This document shows positions 1 through 7,274 of a stretch of DNA of 25,152 nucleotides, one piece after another. The DNA is taken from positions 1 through 25,152 of the forward strand of contig CAYZBF010000027.1 in assembly GCA_964476585.1 (NCBI GenBank), given 5' to 3'. The number at the start of each line of letters is the position of its first letter. The stretch's first letter is position 1. The position numbers were made by a program, and so were the translations under genes. Under the pieces are notes generated by a model, which saw only the letters and a list, made by a program, of their open reading frames with translations, was not told the origin of the DNA and did no database searches. This stretch comes from CAYZBF01 sp964476585. GTDB taxonomy: Bacteria > Hydrothermota > UBA3072.

Positions 1-300
1 TACCTTGGTATTACCCTCTGAAAGTCAGGTAGAATTTTCTATTATATTTGATTGGGGGAGATGATAGATAAAATGCGGAAGAAAATTGGGTAAATAAGGT
101 TTTCTTTCTAAACTCTACCTGATCAAGTTCCTCATCCATAAAGGGATTATAAGTAAGTAAATATTCTTGTCAAGAGGGGTGGTTGGGCAATCTGCATGGA
201 ATTAAGTGAGCGCCAACTACGTGAATGATTTTCATTTATGCATAGACAATCTTGTTGCTGTTTATTACGAAAAGAGCATTCCTTGTGAAAAAGTGTTATC
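1..300 (-). pseudogene. Decayed wbpA-wbpI-sugar transferase remnant (left copy)
   Basis: On the minus strand this stretch follows the gene order of the intact operon at 21163-25109 but with large deletions. Bases 220-290 match the last codons of wbpA joined to the first codons of wbpI. The intact junction is at 23781-23870, and both copies share CCAACTACGTGAATGA. The wbpI part keeps only about ten codons (MKIIHVVGAH against MKLIHVVGAR). From about 195 down to 1 the sequence instead matches the C-terminal half of the sugar transferase. Relic pieces DKNIY, RKKT and PPIKYNRKFYL line up with DKKIY, LRKTS and PPIEYEIKEYL of the intact protein, out of frame with one another. I read the junctions by eye. 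The wbpA/wbpI part is clear and the transferase part is weaker but keeps its order. The remnant probably continues past the left edge. Confidence 0.75.
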
Positions 301-421
301 CACATGTAGCTTTTAAGAACTCACTTATATAATTGCATTTACAAAGGGTAGAGGTGAAGAATCATTAATCCCTAAATGACTTAACCCTTGCGGGCTCTTA
401 TATATATTATATTTTTATTGT

Positions 422-1052
422 GTGAAAGATAAACAAAAAGAAATAAACTCCAAGCTACAAATACTCCTTGTTGTGGGAAATAATTCTATTCCTCAGGACA
501 CAAGGGTATGGGCGGAGGCTAAAGCACTAAAAGAAAATAGTTCCGAAGTTTCTAAACTTTCTCCTAATAATAAAGTCCTGGATGGTATTGAGATCTACCC
601 ATATCTCAGTTTCACAGAAAGAGCTACGGTATTCGGCTTATTATTTGAATGCATTCTTTCGCCCATTTTTATTTACTCTCGTAAAGTATATCTTGGGGAG
701 TTTTTTAATATTGTCCACATGGCAAATCCGCTAGATTTGTTGTGCATTATACTCTTTTCCCCTATATTATTTATGGTAAAGGGGTTTTTCGATTATAAAA
801 ATGATGGAATATATGGCCTTAGGTAAACCAATTGTGCAATATAAGGGTATTGAACGAAAATTCTCTGCCCAAAAGGCATCTGTTTACATAAAGAACAACC
901 ATGTAAGTCTTTTGGGAGAAGCTATTAATTATCTCTTAAAAGACAAAGAGAGGAGAAAGGATTCGGACTTCTTTGGCAGGAAAAGGGTTGAGATTTGCAA
1001 TGGGATATTCAGGAAAGAGCGCATAAGAATTTATAAGGAGATTTTATTTTGA
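422..1052 (+). pseudogene. GT4 glycosyltransferase remnant with internal deletion and frameshift
   Basis: This is a broken paralogue of the intact glycosyltransferase at 17116-18327. The first part (422 to about 790, GTG start) matches its N-terminal domain, for example IPQDTRVWAEAKAL against VPQDTRVWLEAKAL and ATVFGLLFE against STVFGLLLE. The second part (about 790-1052) is in another frame and matches the C-terminus, with MEYMALGKPIVQYK identical in both. Roughly 550 bases of the intact gene, about 17515-18060, are missing. This removes the end of the N-terminal domain and most of the nucleotide-binding domain. A short shared TCGAT lies at the junction, which suggests deletion through microhomology. 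The GTG at 422 aligns codon for codon with ATG 17116. A conserved ACCCTTGCG lies 38-39 bases upstream of both starts. No activity is expected. Confidence 0.88.
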
Positions 1053-1146
1053 TAAATGTGAAGGAACCGATATAGAACCTTTTCTCTTACCTCAAAAGGG
1101 GCATTGCAAACTATATCGTTATTGGATTATCTAATCAGGAATCACC

Positions 1147-2313
1147 TTGAAACCTAAAATCCTTCTCATCTCCAATATGTATCCTACGGACGCTGAACCT
1201 CGTATAGGAGTATTTGTGAGGAATATAGAGAATATCTTGCAAAAAACAGAGTTCGAGGTCGACCATGCTGTTAAGTATGGAAATACGAAGAGTTTTTTTG
1301 TTAAAACTTGGCGTTATTTATTATTTTTTTGCTATAGTATCTATCGCGGGGTCACTGGCAATTACAATATCATTTACGTCCATTATGTAGCCCACAGTGC
1401 TATACCTGCATTATTAATAAAATTCTTTAAGAGGCAGGGGAAATTTGTGTTTCACGTTCATGGCAGTGATATTCTTGAAGAACCCAAATTCTTTTATCTA
1501 TTTACTGCTCTAGCTTTGCGGATTGCGGATTTAGTAATTGTCCCTTCGGATTATTTTAAGGAAATAACAATCAATAAATTTGGTTTAGAAAGGAAGAAAG
1601 TGCAAGTTTTTCCATCCGGTGGTGTAGATACTTCGACTTTCAAAATTATGGATATAGATCGTAAAGAATACTTGCCAGACTATCGAGAAGAATTCGTTAT
1701 AGGATTTGTTTCCAGGATAGATCTTGGAAAGGGATGGGATGTTTTCCTGAATGCTATAAATAAATTGAAAAAAGAATTAAACAAACCCTTCCGTGGAGTA
1801 ATTATTGGGGATGGGAAAGAAGTAGATGATATGTTAAGATTAAAAGAGGAATTAGCACTAAATGACGTTTTGGATTATCTTGGACCAAAATCACATAAGC
1901 AATTACCATATTTCTATAACTGCTTTGATATATTCGTTTTCCCTACTCAAAAGTTTGAAAGCCTTGGCTTGGTTGGGTTAGAAGCAATGTCCTGTGGAGT
2001 GCCCGTAATCGGAAGTAGGATTGGTGCCTTACCTTTTTACATTAAGGAAGGGAGGAACGGATTCTTGTTTACACAGAGTTCCTTAACAGAGTTATGTGGA
2101 AAGATAGTCGATTTTCATAGACTTGGGAACAGAAAAAAGAAAGCAATGCAAGAATTAGCACGGCAGACTGCTCTGGAATATGATGCAAATAAAGTGGGTC
2201 TTGACCTTATCAGATGCTTTAAAAGGCTTATATCCTCCGAAAATTTGATGCTTCATGTAAACACTAAGAATAGGGAAGGAGTAGGTCGCATATATGGTAT
2301 TTTTGAGGAATAA
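1147..2313 (+). CDS. GT4-family glycosyltransferase
   Basis: A 388-residue retaining GT-B glycosyltransferase, expected to transfer a sugar from a nucleotide donor onto the lipid-linked repeat unit at the inner face of the membrane. The N-terminal half starts KPKILLISNMYP, a typical GT4 opening, and holds the HVHGSD loop near residues 103-108. The C-terminal half contains GFVSRIDLGKGWD, IIGDGKE and the E-x7-E donor-binding motif (ESLGLVGLE, Glu271 and Glu279), followed by AMSCGVPVIGS. The start is TTG with AGGA seven bases upstream. It ends two bases before the glycosidase gene, so the two are probably cotranscribed. Donor and acceptor cannot be told from sequence. It is only distantly related to the other GT4 gene in the window. 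The family call is firm and the substrate is unknown. Confidence 0.9.
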   Translation: MKPKILLISNMYPTDAEPRIGVFVRNIENILQKTEFEVDHAVKYGNTKSFFVKTWRYLLFFCYSIYRGVTGNYNIIYVHYVAHSAIPALLIKFFKRQGKFVFHVHGSDILEEPKFFYLFTALALRIADLVIVPSDYFKEITINKFGLERKKVQVFPSGGVDTSTFKIMDIDRKEYLPDYREEFVIGFVSRIDLGKGWDVFLNAINKLKKELNKPFRGVIIGDGKEVDDMLRLKEELALNDVLDYLGPKSHKQLPYFYNCFDIFVFPTQKFESLGLVGLEAMSCGVPVIGSRIGALPFYIKEGRNGFLFTQSSLTELCGKIVDFHRLGNRKKKAMQELARQTALEYDANKVGLDLIRCFKRLISSENLMLHVNTKNREGVGRIYGIFEE

Positions 2314-2315
2314 CA

Positions 2316-4502
2316 ATGCTACTATTGGTGATATTCTTACTTGGTTTTGATCGAAGTACTATCTTTTTAAACGGGGATAAATGGCAATTTGCTCCTGGTA
2401 AGGAACCCAGCGGAAAGTGGGTGCCTATAAGGGTTCCTAGCACTTGGAAAAACCATGAATTTAACTTTAATACAAATTATGGTTTTGCAGGCTCCGATTA
2501 TTCTTCAAATAATGCAAGCTGGACTATAAAATTTACCGAAGGATGGTATAAAATAGAATTTTCCACCCCAAAGCAATTAAAGAAAAATGGCAGGATTTTT
2601 TTGGAAGTTAGGCGTGCCAATCACTTATCAGATTACTTCTTAAATGGAAAAAAAATTGGTTCTCATAACACTGCCTATGTTCCTTTTAGAGCTGATATCA
2701 CCGAAGTATTAAAAGAGAATGGATATAACACCTTGATTGTTTATGTAAGGGATGGAGAGCATGCGAATTTTGATATCGGAAATACCCATTCAGTAACGAA
2801 GTATTATCTTAAAAAACTTGGGGGATTAGAAGGGGATGTAATACTTAAATCAATACCCCCTCTCAGGGTAGATGAAATTTTCATAGATACATCTGTTCGG
2901 AAAAAGGAGATACAGATCCGATATTCTTTAGTTAATTCTACAGATGAAATCAGGACTGTAAATGTAACTCCCACTATCTTCAACAATAATGACTCCATTG
3001 CCCTTTCCTTCCCTTCTTACGCTATTAAAATTCCAGCTCATTTCAGATTTTCAGATACACTTGTAAAAAAATGGAAGGATCCTGTTCTGTGGGGATTTGG
3101 TGATTACGGTAGACCTTATCTTTACAAGCTGACTCTCCGCTTATCTTCCGATGGGAAAATCATCGACAACACATATGAAAAGTTTGGGTTTCGGGAATTA
3201 TGGAATGAAGGGAATCGTTTCTATTTCAATGGGAAAGAAATATTTTTATATGGGGATAATCCAGGCTCTGGGATTACATTCCTTGGGGTCCTTAACAGAC
3301 AATGGGTGAGGTATATGATAAAAGCGGAAAGAGAAGCTAATATCAATTATATAAGGACGCATACTTTTATCCCTCCTGAATCATGGATGGAAGAATGCGA
3401 CAAATTGGGTATGCTTTTAGAGCCTGAGTTTGTTATTAGCAGAGATGACAATTTTATGAAATATGAAAAAGATATAGTGGAGAAAGTGGTAAGAGAGTAT
3501 TACAACCATCCATCTATATTTATGTGGAGTCTGGATAACGAATCAGTAAGTCAGATAAGAAAAATAGACAGGGAAATTCTTGAAAAACACAAGAAGATGT
3601 CAGATATACTACGTTCGATAGACCCAGTTCGATTGATTGACCATCAGGGTGATGTTTATCTTGGACTTGCTTATAAATGGGGAGTGGAATTCTATCCCCA
3701 GGTATTCAATATGCACCCCTATGGTGACCCTCTTAAGAATCGAATATTGCAATATAAGAAGGAATTCAACTATCAAGACTCTGTTCCACTTCTTATCGGA
3801 GAAATCTCTTATTGCAATGCGAATCGCTGGATGAATCAGATAAAAAAACTTGCTATGGATCAAAAATATGCATGGGAAAGATATAATAAAGCTGCTTCTT
3901 ATTTCAAAAGATCAGTAACGGGAGCCAGAACTGCTGGAGCTGAAGGTGCTGCCCCTCACAAAACTTTAACCCTTGGCTACTGGGGTTCAGTAACCCCTGA
4001 TAGTTTTGTTTCAGGACCCTTTAATTTTACTAATCTGGACAAAACTCTATACCCAGTATACTGGCCTGCCTTGTCAGGGCCTGATCCAAAGGTAGATAAT
4101 ATTTATCTCTGGAGTTGGCATTCATCTCAATTTAACTGGTTTGACAAGAAGAAACCTGCATATACTACTACGGTAGTACACAAAAAAGTTAAGGAGGCAT
4201 ATAGAGAAATTACTGGAAATGATTTGCCCTCTATTGACTCAACAGACAATCGAGATATTATTGTTTTTGCACCTAACTGTATTAGTTATGTTTATTTAAA
4301 ACACTCTTCTGATCGTAATACTCCAGTTTATGGAGTCTTATGTGACAAGGAGGGAAGAGCCTGGTTCAATGTGGATAGAAAAGGTGTTTATAAAATCTGG
4401 TATTTTACTAGAAATGGGAAAAAACAAGAAAAGATGCTTGAGGTGAAAAATGTAAGAATTCCAATTACGCCTGGATATAAATCGATCTGTTTAAATATGT
4501 GA
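2316..4502 (+). CDS. Glycoside hydrolase family 2-type enzyme, probably exported
   Basis: A 728-residue protein with the GH2 domain order: sugar-binding jelly roll (about residues 20-160, with KWQFAPGKEPSGKW and YFLNGKKIGSH), an immunoglobulin-like domain (about 185-290), and a TIM barrel (about 290-580). The barrel has NFMKYEKD, HPSIFMWSLDNES and LLIGEISY. By family rule the acid/base is Glu409 in WSLDNE and the nucleophile is Glu496 in GEISY. Their 87-residue spacing fits beta-glucuronidase and beta-galactosidase relatives. The N-terminus (MLLLVIFLLGF) is hydrophobic but has no basic n-region, so export is likely rather than certain. An in-frame TGA just upstream fixes ATG 2316. It lies between a glycosyltransferase and wzz1. 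Trimming or remodelling of the polysaccharide is the natural inference. The hydrolysed linkage is unknown. Confidence 0.88.
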   Translation: MLLLVIFLLGFDRSTIFLNGDKWQFAPGKEPSGKWVPIRVPSTWKNHEFNFNTNYGFAGSDYSSNNASWTIKFTEGWYKIEFSTPKQLKKNGRIFLEVRRANHLSDYFLNGKKIGSHNTAYVPFRADITEVLKENGYNTLIVYVRDGEHANFDIGNTHSVTKYYLKKLGGLEGDVILKSIPPLRVDEIFIDTSVRKKEIQIRYSLVNSTDEIRTVNVTPTIFNNNDSIALSFPSYAIKIPAHFRFSDTLVKKWKDPVLWGFGDYGRPYLYKLTLRLSSDGKIIDNTYEKFGFRELWNEGNRFYFNGKEIFLYGDNPGSGITFLGVLNRQWVRYMIKAEREANINYIRTHTFIPPESWMEECDKLGMLLEPEFVISRDDNFMKYEKDIVEKVVREYYNHPSIFMWSLDNESVSQIRKIDREILEKHKKMSDILRSIDPVRLIDHQGDVYLGLAYKWGVEFYPQVFNMHPYGDPLKNRILQYKKEFNYQDSVPLLIGEISYCNANRWMNQIKKLAMDQKYAWERYNKAASYFKRSVTGARTAGAEGAAPHKTLTLGYWGSVTPDSFVSGPFNFTNLDKTLYPVYWPALSGPDPKVDNIYLWSWHSSQFNWFDKKKPAYTTTVVHKKVKEAYREITGNDLPSIDSTDNRDIIVFAPNCISYVYLKHSSDRNTPVYGVLCDKEGRAWFNVDRKGVYKIWYFTRNGKKQEKMLEVKNVRIPITPGYKSICLNM

Positions 4503-4545
4503 TACTATTTATTTAATAAATAATTCTATCATAAAGGAGGTCACT

Positions 4546-5199
4546 GTGAATGATAATAAGTTTGACATTTTAGAAATATTCCGTAAGTTGTGGGGCAAAA
4601 AATTTTTCTTAATGTTTTATTTCTTTGTACCTACTATTATTGCTTTAATAGTCAGCTTATTAATTCCTAAACGGTATACTTCCAGTGCTACTATTTTAGC
4701 CCCAGAAGTTGCAGCGGGAGGAGGAATAATTCAGACACCGTTTGGAGGATTCTCAACAAGCAATCTTGGGCAAAATGCACTAAGTTCTCAAGCTGTAATT
4801 GCTCTCCTCGAAAGTGATGAAATGCTGGAAGATATTGTTGAACATTTTCATCTCGTAGAAAAGTTGGATCTCAAAAGGGAAAATATAGCTATGGAATTCG
4901 TTAAAGAAGAGATGACTTCAATTGAATTCTTTTCAAATGAAGGAATTATAAGGATATCGGTAGAAACATTCTCTCCAGAAGTAAGTAAATCAATTGTAGA
5001 ATTTTATCTTTCAAATCTTGCAACACTTAGTGTTAAATTTAACTTGGTTTCTCAATCTCCAATAGTTAGGGTAATAAGCAAACCCCGTCTCCCAGATAAG
5101 AAATCCTCACCAAAAATCAAGTGGAATATGGGACTTGCTGGAATTTTCGGACTATTCCTGGGACTTATATTTATTTACTTTAAGGCAAGAACACATTAA
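4546..5199 (+). CDS. wzz: Wzz-type chain-length determinant, copy 1
   Basis: A 217-residue inner-membrane protein with Wzz architecture: a first membrane helix at about residues 20-40 preceded by FDILEIFRKLWGKK, an extracytoplasmic domain starting PKRYTSSATILAP, and a second helix at about 195-213 after the proline-containing LPDKKSSPK. It has no tyrosine-kinase domain, so it resembles the O-antigen type rather than Wzc. It is expected to set polymer length together with Wzy. The GTG start has a strong AAGGAGG five bases upstream. The Wzy-like gene begins five bases after its stop. It is a paralogue of the gene at 10565, about 70% identical by my count, with APEVAAGGGIIQTPFGGFS nearly unchanged. 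The extracytoplasmic domain is shorter than in many Wzz proteins. Confidence 0.9.
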   Translation: MNDNKFDILEIFRKLWGKKFFLMFYFFVPTIIALIVSLLIPKRYTSSATILAPEVAAGGGIIQTPFGGFSTSNLGQNALSSQAVIALLESDEMLEDIVEHFHLVEKLDLKRENIAMEFVKEEMTSIEFFSNEGIIRISVETFSPEVSKSIVEFYLSNLATLSVKFNLVSQSPIVRVISKPRLPDKKSSPKIKWNMGLAGIFGLFLGLIFIYFKARTH

Positions 5200-5204
5200 G
5201 ATAC

Positions 5205-6638
5205 GTGGACTTCCCATATAGATTTCCAGGAAGAATAAAAGTAGAAATTAGAAAGAAGGAAATCATAGTCTTTATAATCTTACTCATGGTTGTTGGAATA
5301 TTATCTGCCATAAAACCTTCCTATACTTTAACCTCACTAATAGGGTTGGGCTTATTAACAGTTTTAACAATTGGAGCATTAAATCCCCCCAAAGCGTTCC
5401 TCGGCATGGGAATTTTTTTGATATTTCAGGTAGCTATTGTTAGAAACATGATTGTTCTTGGAACTCCTGAAAATATGATAAATTTAGTGAAAAGAATAGA
5501 TGAGTTTATATGGCTACTATTTATTGTTTATATAGTCCTCAATAATTATAGGGGAACTACATGGGAAATCAGAAAGACCAATTTAGATTCATTTGCAATT
5601 ATTTTTGTTGGACTAGGGTTAATATCAACTCTGGTTAATCACAATTCTTTATTCTGGTCATTAATTGCCATTTTCCTTACCCTAAAGGGATTCATTATGT
5701 ATTGGATTGCCAAAAATTTAAAGTTTGACGAGCAAATGATGATATTATTCTTTAAAGGAATAATATTCATTCTCGTTTTTGCTGCATTTATTGGAATTCT
5801 ACAATTCTTGGGTATTCCGATTGGCGTACTCAGTATGAGTGAACGTCTTGGTATAAAATATGTCCCTTCGATATTTGCACACCATGGGATATTTGGAACA
5901 TTGATGGCTGTGGGTATCGCTTTAACCATTGGACTTAAATTAGGGACAGGGGATAATAAATGGACATTTCTCGCTACCATACTCTTATTAGGTTTAATAG
6001 TTTCTTCAGTCCGAAGAAGCCTTGCAGGACTTCTTTTGGGGTTGCTTTTTGTCCTCCTTAATTATAAAAGATTTAAAATCTCCAAAAGATATATCTATAG
6101 TATTGCTGGTATATTTACTTTACTCCTGGTACTCTTCGGAGGAAGAATATCAACAGTAGCCAAAACTACCACAGCAGAATACGGCATTTCTGGCAGCTCT
6201 GCTGCCCGTTATTGGTTATATTATGGAGCAAGTCAGATTATTAAGAACAAACCTTTTTTTGGCGAAGGCCCTGGAAAATATGGTAGTTTCATTTCTGTTC
6301 TCACAAAAAGTGAAATATATGAAAAATACAACATAATTATTACAGATGATAACAAAATGGATGCCTATTGGCCCAACATCATAGGTGAGTATGGGTTATT
6401 AGGGTTTATAATCATATTCTTTCTTCTACTTATTCTATTTCGAACTTTACTTAAATGTTACCCTAAGGATGACAAAACTCCTTTTATTCGAGGTTTACAT
6501 ATTAGTTACATCATACTATTTGTAGATTACGCTGTAGAATCTCTTGTGTCTCCTATATATTTAGGTTCTCTAACTGCATTCATGCTATTCACAGGGATTG
6601 GCATGATTGTAAGTATAAGTGCTGTGAACAGTGAATAA
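5205..6638 (+). CDS. wzy: Wzy-like polysaccharide polymerase / O-antigen ligase family, copy 1
   Basis: A 477-residue polytopic membrane protein of the O-antigen ligase/polymerase superfamily, with about eleven hydrophobic segments. The conserved core is HHGIFGTLMAVGIALTIGL, the arginine-rich SSVRRSLAGLLLG and, after a large periplasmic loop, YWLYYGASQIIKNKPFFGEGP. In a locus with Wzz and Wzx, polymerisation of flipped repeat units is more likely than ligation to lipid A. The GTG start aligns with that of the second copy (MDFPYRFPGRIKV against MNFSNSLSRRIKV), which supports it. There is no clear ribosome binding site, so translation is probably coupled to wzz1 five bases upstream. Family assignment is firm. 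Polymerase rather than ligase is inferred from context. Confidence 0.85.
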   Translation: MDFPYRFPGRIKVEIRKKEIIVFIILLMVVGILSAIKPSYTLTSLIGLGLLTVLTIGALNPPKAFLGMGIFLIFQVAIVRNMIVLGTPENMINLVKRIDEFIWLLFIVYIVLNNYRGTTWEIRKTNLDSFAIIFVGLGLISTLVNHNSLFWSLIAIFLTLKGFIMYWIAKNLKFDEQMMILFFKGIIFILVFAAFIGILQFLGIPIGVLSMSERLGIKYVPSIFAHHGIFGTLMAVGIALTIGLKLGTGDNKWTFLATILLLGLIVSSVRRSLAGLLLGLLFVLLNYKRFKISKRYIYSIAGIFTLLLVLFGGRISTVAKTTTAEYGISGSSAARYWLYYGASQIIKNKPFFGEGPGKYGSFISVLTKSEIYEKYNIIITDDNKMDAYWPNIIGEYGLLGFIIIFFLLLILFRTLLKCYPKDDKTPFIRGLHISYIILFVDYAVESLVSPIYLGSLTAFMLFTGIGMIVSISAVNSE

Positions 6639-7226
6639 ATTGAGTACTTTCGAGACTATTCTGCGAAAGAGACGAAACCTAGCATATATAAGTTTATCCC
6701 TACTTCCTCGATTCCCCCTTGCAAAATTTCCTTAAATGCCTTATCCTTTATTTGGATCATCAAGTGCCCACTTGCTTTTTAATTATAAGGTATCTGGATG
6801 TCCCATTCAAACTCTTTTGATCAACTTTTACAGAAAATATAACACACTCGTGAAATTTTTTAGATCAAAGTATTCTTCAATTGTAATACTCTAAAATCAA
6901 TACTCATTAGGAGTACGGTATAATTGTTTGTTATATTTTATTTGAAAAATGGGAGGTTTAAAATTTTAATAGTTAACCTTTCTTTTCCAATATATTTAGC
7001 AGTATTTGAAGCTTTTAAATAGTCAGTTTGACTCCTCCGTTAAATTATGCTCCATGTGATATTCATACAGTGATTCCCATAAAATAGAAGGGAGAGTTAT
7101 ATCTCTCTATTTACAGCCCTGATGGAAAAGAAATGCTACTTGCTTGAATTTTTTAATACCTTAGCATTTTAGTCTTAAACTAATTCAAACTACGAATGAT
7201 ACAGAAACTCCAACATGAGAGAAGGC
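6639..7226 (+). other. Intergenic stretch with possible unidentified gene remnants
   Basis: This region holds no intact gene. A short inverted repeat (CTTTCG 6647-6652, CGAAAG 6664-6669) follows wzy1 but lacks a T-run, so I do not call it a terminator. On the minus strand, 6656-6815 reads FEWDIQIPYN, a stop, then IKDKAFKEILQGGIEEVGIN, which looks like decayed coding sequence of no family I recognise. On the plus strand, 6960-7022 reads KILIVNLSFPIYLAVFEAFK then stop, resembling the first strand of a glycosyltransferase, but it has no start codon. Both are weak readings. Confidence 0.35.
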
Positions 7227-7255
7227 TTGACAAGCAATAAATTTAATTATATAGT
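7227..7255 (+). promoter_or_regulatory. Sigma-70-type promoter of wza
   Basis: TTGACA at 7227-7232 and TATAGT at 7250-7255 are separated by 17 bases, which is near-consensus. Transcription would start near 7262, about 13 bases before the chosen wza start and just at the GAGGA ribosome binding site. Its position argues against translation from ATG 7215. Confidence 0.7.
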
Positions 7256-7274
7256 TTTGTTGAGGACAAAAATT

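Noticed and set aside
4508..4522. Perfect AT palindrome ATTTATT-T-AATAAAT before wzz1
   Set aside because: It consists only of A and T in AT-rich DNA, is not repeated before wzz2 and is not followed by a T-run; there is no basis for an operator or terminator call.
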